From positions 558,001-622,000 of the forward strand of contig NW_017265138.1 of NCBI RefSeq assembly GCF_001638985.1: a stretch of DNA of 64,000 nt, given 5' to 3'. Each line of letters begins with the position of its first letter. The first letter of the stretch is position 1. The translations under genes and the position numbers were made by a program. Shown here in pieces: positions 60,202-64,000 of the stretch. The notes under the pieces are model-generated. The model ran no database searches, was not told where the DNA came from, and saw only the letters and a list, made by a program, of their open reading frames with translations. The stretch comes from Phycomyces blakesleeanus NRRL 1555(-) (taxonomy: Eukaryota; Mucoromycota; Mucoromycetes; Mucorales; Phycomycetaceae).

Positions 60202-61455
60202 ATGGATTCCGAAGCAAATCAAATAACAGCATCCAATCAAGTCAGTCACAAAATTATATATCCTTACCAAGCAGTACTTGTTCTTCTTAAGAGAGATAAA
60301 AAAAAATAGAAAAGACAGGCCATTTACTTATGAGTCAGACTTTGGCAAAAATCTACAAAATAAACGCGTTTTGAAAGGTACGTTAGAGAGAAATTAATGG
60401 ATTACGCGGCATCTATATACCTATAACAAAATTAGTATTATTTATATATTTGCTCTTTAATTTTTAACATGACATACTCATCACAAATCTTCTAGTGCAA
60501 AACTCAAACAGCAAGAAGAAACCCAAAAAGATACGGAAGGAGAGACATATAAAAGTCTCTGAGGTCCCGCCTATGCTTGGCCTTTCTAGATCTACTGTAG
60601 ATAACATAAAGGACAGTTTCAGGGACAATGAAGGGGTCGTGGTCAAGCAAAGAGGTGACAGAAAGAAGGAATGTACAAAGATCACAGAAGAACATTCAGA
60701 ATATCTCATTGAGATCCTTGACGAAGATTACACATTGACTCTTGAGATGACGAGAGAAAAGCTTTACGAACGCTTCGACGATTTACAGGAAAAAGACATA
60801 GCGTTCAGCGGACTATACCGTCATATAATGAACAATATTGGGGTTCACATTGAAGCGAACCAAGGCTGTGGAGGAGAGGAGAAACGACCCGGATGTTATC
60901 GAAGCAAGGAGAAGATTTGTGGAGTCTCTTCCGGGACTTGGGGTTGCATATGTAGCCAACTGCATCTTTATTGACGAAGCTGGATTTAATGCCAATCTCA
61001 TTCGCCAACAAGGGTGGTCGAAGAAGGGGAAGAACGCCATTGTACGTACTAAGACCAAGAGGGCACTTAACATCAGCATATTGGCAGCAATATCAAACAA
61101 TGGTGTCGAGAGCATGTCAGCCAAGCTTGTTCCAAAAGGCACCAACGCTGAACTTTTCATCGAGTTTTTAAAGCCACTCATAAAAACACTAGACGATACC
61201 AATGCTGTTCCCCAGTGGTTCATCCTGGACAATGCCCCCATCCACAGATCCCATTTGGTCAGGGACTTTATGGCAACAACACGACACCATATCAAGTTCT
61301 TGCCACCTTACTCGCCATTTTTAAATCCAGTAGAAGAGAGCTTCTCGAAACTAAAGGGTTTGGCCAAGAGAAAGCCAGGGTTAGATACTGATGACTTTCT
61401 GGCATACTTGTCAGAATGTAGTACACAAATAACAAGGGAAAACTGCCAAGGCTGA
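60202..61455 (+). pseudogene. Decayed IS630/Tc1-type transposase (two frameshifts)
   Basis: Exon 1 begins at ATG 60202 and shifts frame in an A-run (60298-60306). It then continues in another frame (RPFTYESDFGKNLQNKRVLK) to a donor at 60377. Exon 2 starts at 60496 and breaks again at about 60838, where the upstream frame (SGLYRHIMNNIG) passes to the downstream one (FTLKRTKAVEERR). The stop is at 61453-61455. The N-terminal part is an HTH (SEVPPMLGLSRSTVDNI). The DDE_3 core shows IFIDEAGFN, FILDNAPIH and NPVEESFSKLK with 34 residues between the last two acids. The QGWSKKGKNAIV and LPPYSPFLNP blocks are typical of this family. No inverted repeats were found around it. I describe it as broken; no intact version is proposed. 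Confidence 0.8.
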
Positions 61456-61956
61456 GTCCAACACAGCATTAGTTTTTTTTAATAATTGCCAATCTTGTAG
61501 ATAAATTTATTCTAATAAAGACCCACATACACATATATAAATTTGTACATCTTTACTGTTACGTTTGATAGAGAGAGGGGAAGAGGGGTTTACGAAATAT
61601 TATCCTTAATATTTATTTATTTATTTCTTGTGATGACGTATACATTATTATTATTATTATTATTATTGCTATAATTTTGGCTTTCAACACACATAAAAAA
61701 TAATTAAAGAAGTAAAGACAAGGAGTAATGAGTGCTCTATTCAACACTCACTTGCATGTATATATTAGATATTGTATTGCATTGTATTTTATTTTATTTA
61801 TATACATCTGTACTACAGTTACACTGTCTTTTATTTCAAGGCCCTGATTTTCCCTGACTTACTCTCATTTTTATTTATTTTTATTTATATTTTTTCTTAT
61901 CTTTTCTTTTCCCTCTTCTTCTTGTTCTCTCTCTCTCTCTCTATTCACATTGATTA
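61456..61956. other. Intergenic, no gene seen
   Basis: ATTATTATT and TATTTATTTATT tracts, followed by a CT-rich stretch (61905-61942) just before the next start codon. Confidence 0.6.
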
Positions 61957-63477
61957 ATGTCTTCTGCTTATGGGAAAATCCCAAAGCCCTCTTCGGCTGT
62001 CAACATTGACTCTATCTTACCTATCAAAAAGACCCTTCGTGACAATACTGTAGCCACCCTACAGCGTATAGACTCTAGCAATATTCCCTTGGTCCAATAT
62101 CTTCATGAATTATTTAATGGCGAGATTGAATCCGGGTAAAGAATAAGAGTAATATAATATAATATAATATAATATAATATGAGCTATATAAGTATAAAGT
62201 ATAAAAAGATGGTAATTGTTGACAGCAACTTATATATATATATATATTTGAGTGATTAATTTGGATCAATTTGGATTTATAGATCAACATATCCTCAAGA
62301 AGAAACCTTGTCGTTTACTCAATTTAAAGACTATTTCTTATCGTGAGTTTTGCTAGTATTTGAAAATGAAATAAAAATACAGTAAAAATACAATTGCCTA
62401 TAGTTAGACTTATAGCCAGATTATTATATTATATTATATTATATTATATTATATTATATTATATAATATGTGTAAAAGTATTCAGCTATTTAATATATAA
62501 ACATTAGATACGATGCCTTTGTTCTTACAAAAGAATTAATCGAAAATGACAAGGTCTACAATTACGCAGATCAAGTAATTGGAATGTACTATGTCAAACC
62601 AAATTATCCTGGCCGTGCATCTCATGTAAGCTATGATGATAATTATTACTACTACTTATAAAAAAAACCCAGCTGTCATGGTGATTAGTGGTAACTATGA
62701 AATAAAGTGAGATAGAAGTGAGATGATGAAGGCGGTGGAAGGCGGGGGTTAAGGTAGGCAAATGAATTGACCCCAAATAATAACGTCTTTTTATAAAAAA
62801 TAAAAATAAAAATAAAAATTGGGGAAATAACTTTACCCTATATATATCCTCCAACTAAACCCGCTCCATCAACACTTACCAAAACTTGTATAATATGTGT
62901 ATGGATTCCAACACACAATAATTGATAATAATATTAATCTTTGTTTTTTTTTTTTAACAAAAATATCTATCTTATACATGTTCTTATAGATATGTAACGG
63001 TGGATTCTTTACTTCTCCTATTCACCGAGGCCTTGGAGCTGGCGTGGCTTTGGGAGAGACTTACTTGATCATTGCCCCAGCCCTTGGTTACAAAGCGTCC
63101 ATGTTCAACCTCGTTTTTGTCAACAATGAGGCTTCAATTCGTATCTGGCGCCGACTCGGGTTCCAAGAAGTTGGAAGAGTACCCAAGGCTGCAAGGTAAT
63201 TATTATTACTATATGAGCAATAATATAGCTATCTAGATAAAGAGATAGAGATAAGGATAAGGATAGATGTTGGATCTGTGAGTAAGGGATATAGATATAT
63301 TGCATAATTAATTGTCACACGAATATATACTAATAATATCAATACACATATTTAACGGGTTTTTTTTATTGTATTGTGTGATTTAAACTTTATAGACTCA
63401 ACAATTGCCCTGGAGAATTGGTAGATGCACTGATGTTCTACTATGACTTTACAGCGGAGAAAAAGAGCAGCAAGTAG
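61957..63477 (+). CDS. GNAT N-acetyltransferase, MPR1-like
   Basis: Five exons, 61957-62135, 62283-62342, 62508-62625, 62990-63195 and 63396-63477, joined in phase to 214 residues. The GNAT fold is seen in VIGMYYVKPNYPGRASHICNGGFF, the acetyl-CoA binding loop RGLGAGVALGETYL (pattern R-x2-G-x-G/A), and ALGYKASMFNLVFVNNEASIRIWRRLGFQEVGRVPKAA. The YVKPNYPGR, GY..S.FNLV and GFKRIGRV-type blocks match yeast Mpr1 and fission yeast Ppr1. These acetylate azetidine-2-carboxylate or P5C/GSA-related toxic intermediates and lower oxidative stress. Substrate here is inferred. The N-terminus (MSSAYGKIPKPSSAVN) lacks a clear targeting signal. Confidence 0.88.
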
Positions 63478-64000
63478 ACTACATGTCAAAAATGACAGTA
63501 TTGTTAACTATATATGTATCAATAAAACCAAATAATAGTAGTAATAATAACAGTATATAAAGGTGTCGTTAATCTGTTTCTGAGGATCAAATTAGCTATC
63601 AAATGAAATGAAACGGATGATAGCAGTAAAATGATTAGAATATTACCAAAACAAACATAGTACACAATAGTCAGAACTAAGGACCTTGTTACTTGGGTAG
63701 ATGCACTAGTTATTTTAAGGCTATACCAATACTTCTTTCTTTTTGTTAAAAAAAAAGAAGTATTGATCTGATCTTATTTGACGCAACTTTGATTTTAATC
63801 TTATCTACGTTTTATTGTGTCAAATTTTATAACAAATCAATACAGATAAAGATAATAAGATTGATATATATATATATTGATAACGGTAAAATTCTATTGC
63901 ACTTAATCTAGTATAGTGTATTTTTTAATAGAGTGGATAGAGCTCTTCAAAACAGCTTTTACAAAAGCGCGTTGATCTGTCAGGAGTAACAAGAGAAACA
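63478..64000. other. 3' flank of the acetyltransferase gene, no further gene seen
   Basis: AT-rich. A hairpin (AATACTTCTTTCTTTTT-gtt-AAAAAAAAAGAAGTATT) sits at about 63728-63765. Nothing coding was found to the window end. Confidence 0.55.
63521..63526 (+). terminator. AATAAA polyadenylation signal
   Basis: AATAAA lies 44 bp after the acetyltransferase stop codon and fits cleavage shortly afterwards. Confidence 0.5.

Noticed and set aside
59756..60226. 156-codon plus ORF upstream of the decayed transposase
   Set aside because: Low-complexity Ile/Ser/Tyr translation of AT-rich DNA; out of frame with the transposase start at 60202.

Overview
This window is nuclear DNA from a filamentous fungus, most probably an early-diverging one of the Mucoromycota (Mucorales type). 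It is AT-rich, genes carry many short introns (about 50-160 bp) with GT..TAG borders, intergenic DNA is full of (AT)n, (CA)n and homopolymer tracts, and the NAD-dependent L-lactate dehydrogenase reads like the Rhizopus LdhA/LdhB family. Species cannot be fixed from sequence alone. I assembled gene models by hand from splice borders, reading phase and family homology. Every multi-exon model given here adds up to an open reading frame.

Layout. 1-5 kb: the 3' exon of a Thr/Glu/Lys/Pro-repeat protein, a small multi-pass membrane protein, and a WRAP73/WDR8 WD-repeat protein. 5-10 kb: alanine aminotransferase (minus), a foldback inverted duplication, and an L-lactate dehydrogenase (minus) with a presequence-like N-terminus. 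11-19.2 kb: a two-RRM Mei2-like RNA-binding protein, a short membrane-anchored J-protein, and an unrecognised Ser/Ala-rich protein. 19.8-26.4 kb: a Def1-like CUE/polyQ protein, a NIPA-type magnesium transporter, and a small basic protein (minus). 28.3-40 kb: a DEUBAD plus RAMA-like chromatin protein, the SSU-processome WD40 protein Utp18, the 23-exon U-box ubiquitin ligase Ufd2 (minus), and divergently from it dephospho-CoA kinase.

40-47.7 kb is a gene-poor stretch with one GC-richer two-exon ORF of unknown nature. 47.7-50.75 kb is a transposon cluster: a pogo-type MITE, then a Tc1/mariner element with 55-bp identical terminal repeats, into which a second, different Tc1/mariner element has inserted at a TA. 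Both transposase ORFs are intact. 51-58.2 kb: a GFA-family zinc protein, a class II fumarase, and a BEM46/ABHD13 hydrolase. 60.2-61.5 kb is a decayed IS630/Tc1-type transposase with two frameshifts. 62-63.5 kb is an MPR1-like GNAT acetyltransferase.

The genes are individually transcribed housekeeping and regulatory genes, not a pathway cluster. Alanine aminotransferase, lactate dehydrogenase and fumarase all act around pyruvate and the TCA cycle but are dispersed. The most unusual structures are the nested transposon pair, the foldback duplication at 7.4-8.2 kb, the presequence-bearing LDH and the DEUBAD/RAMA protein.
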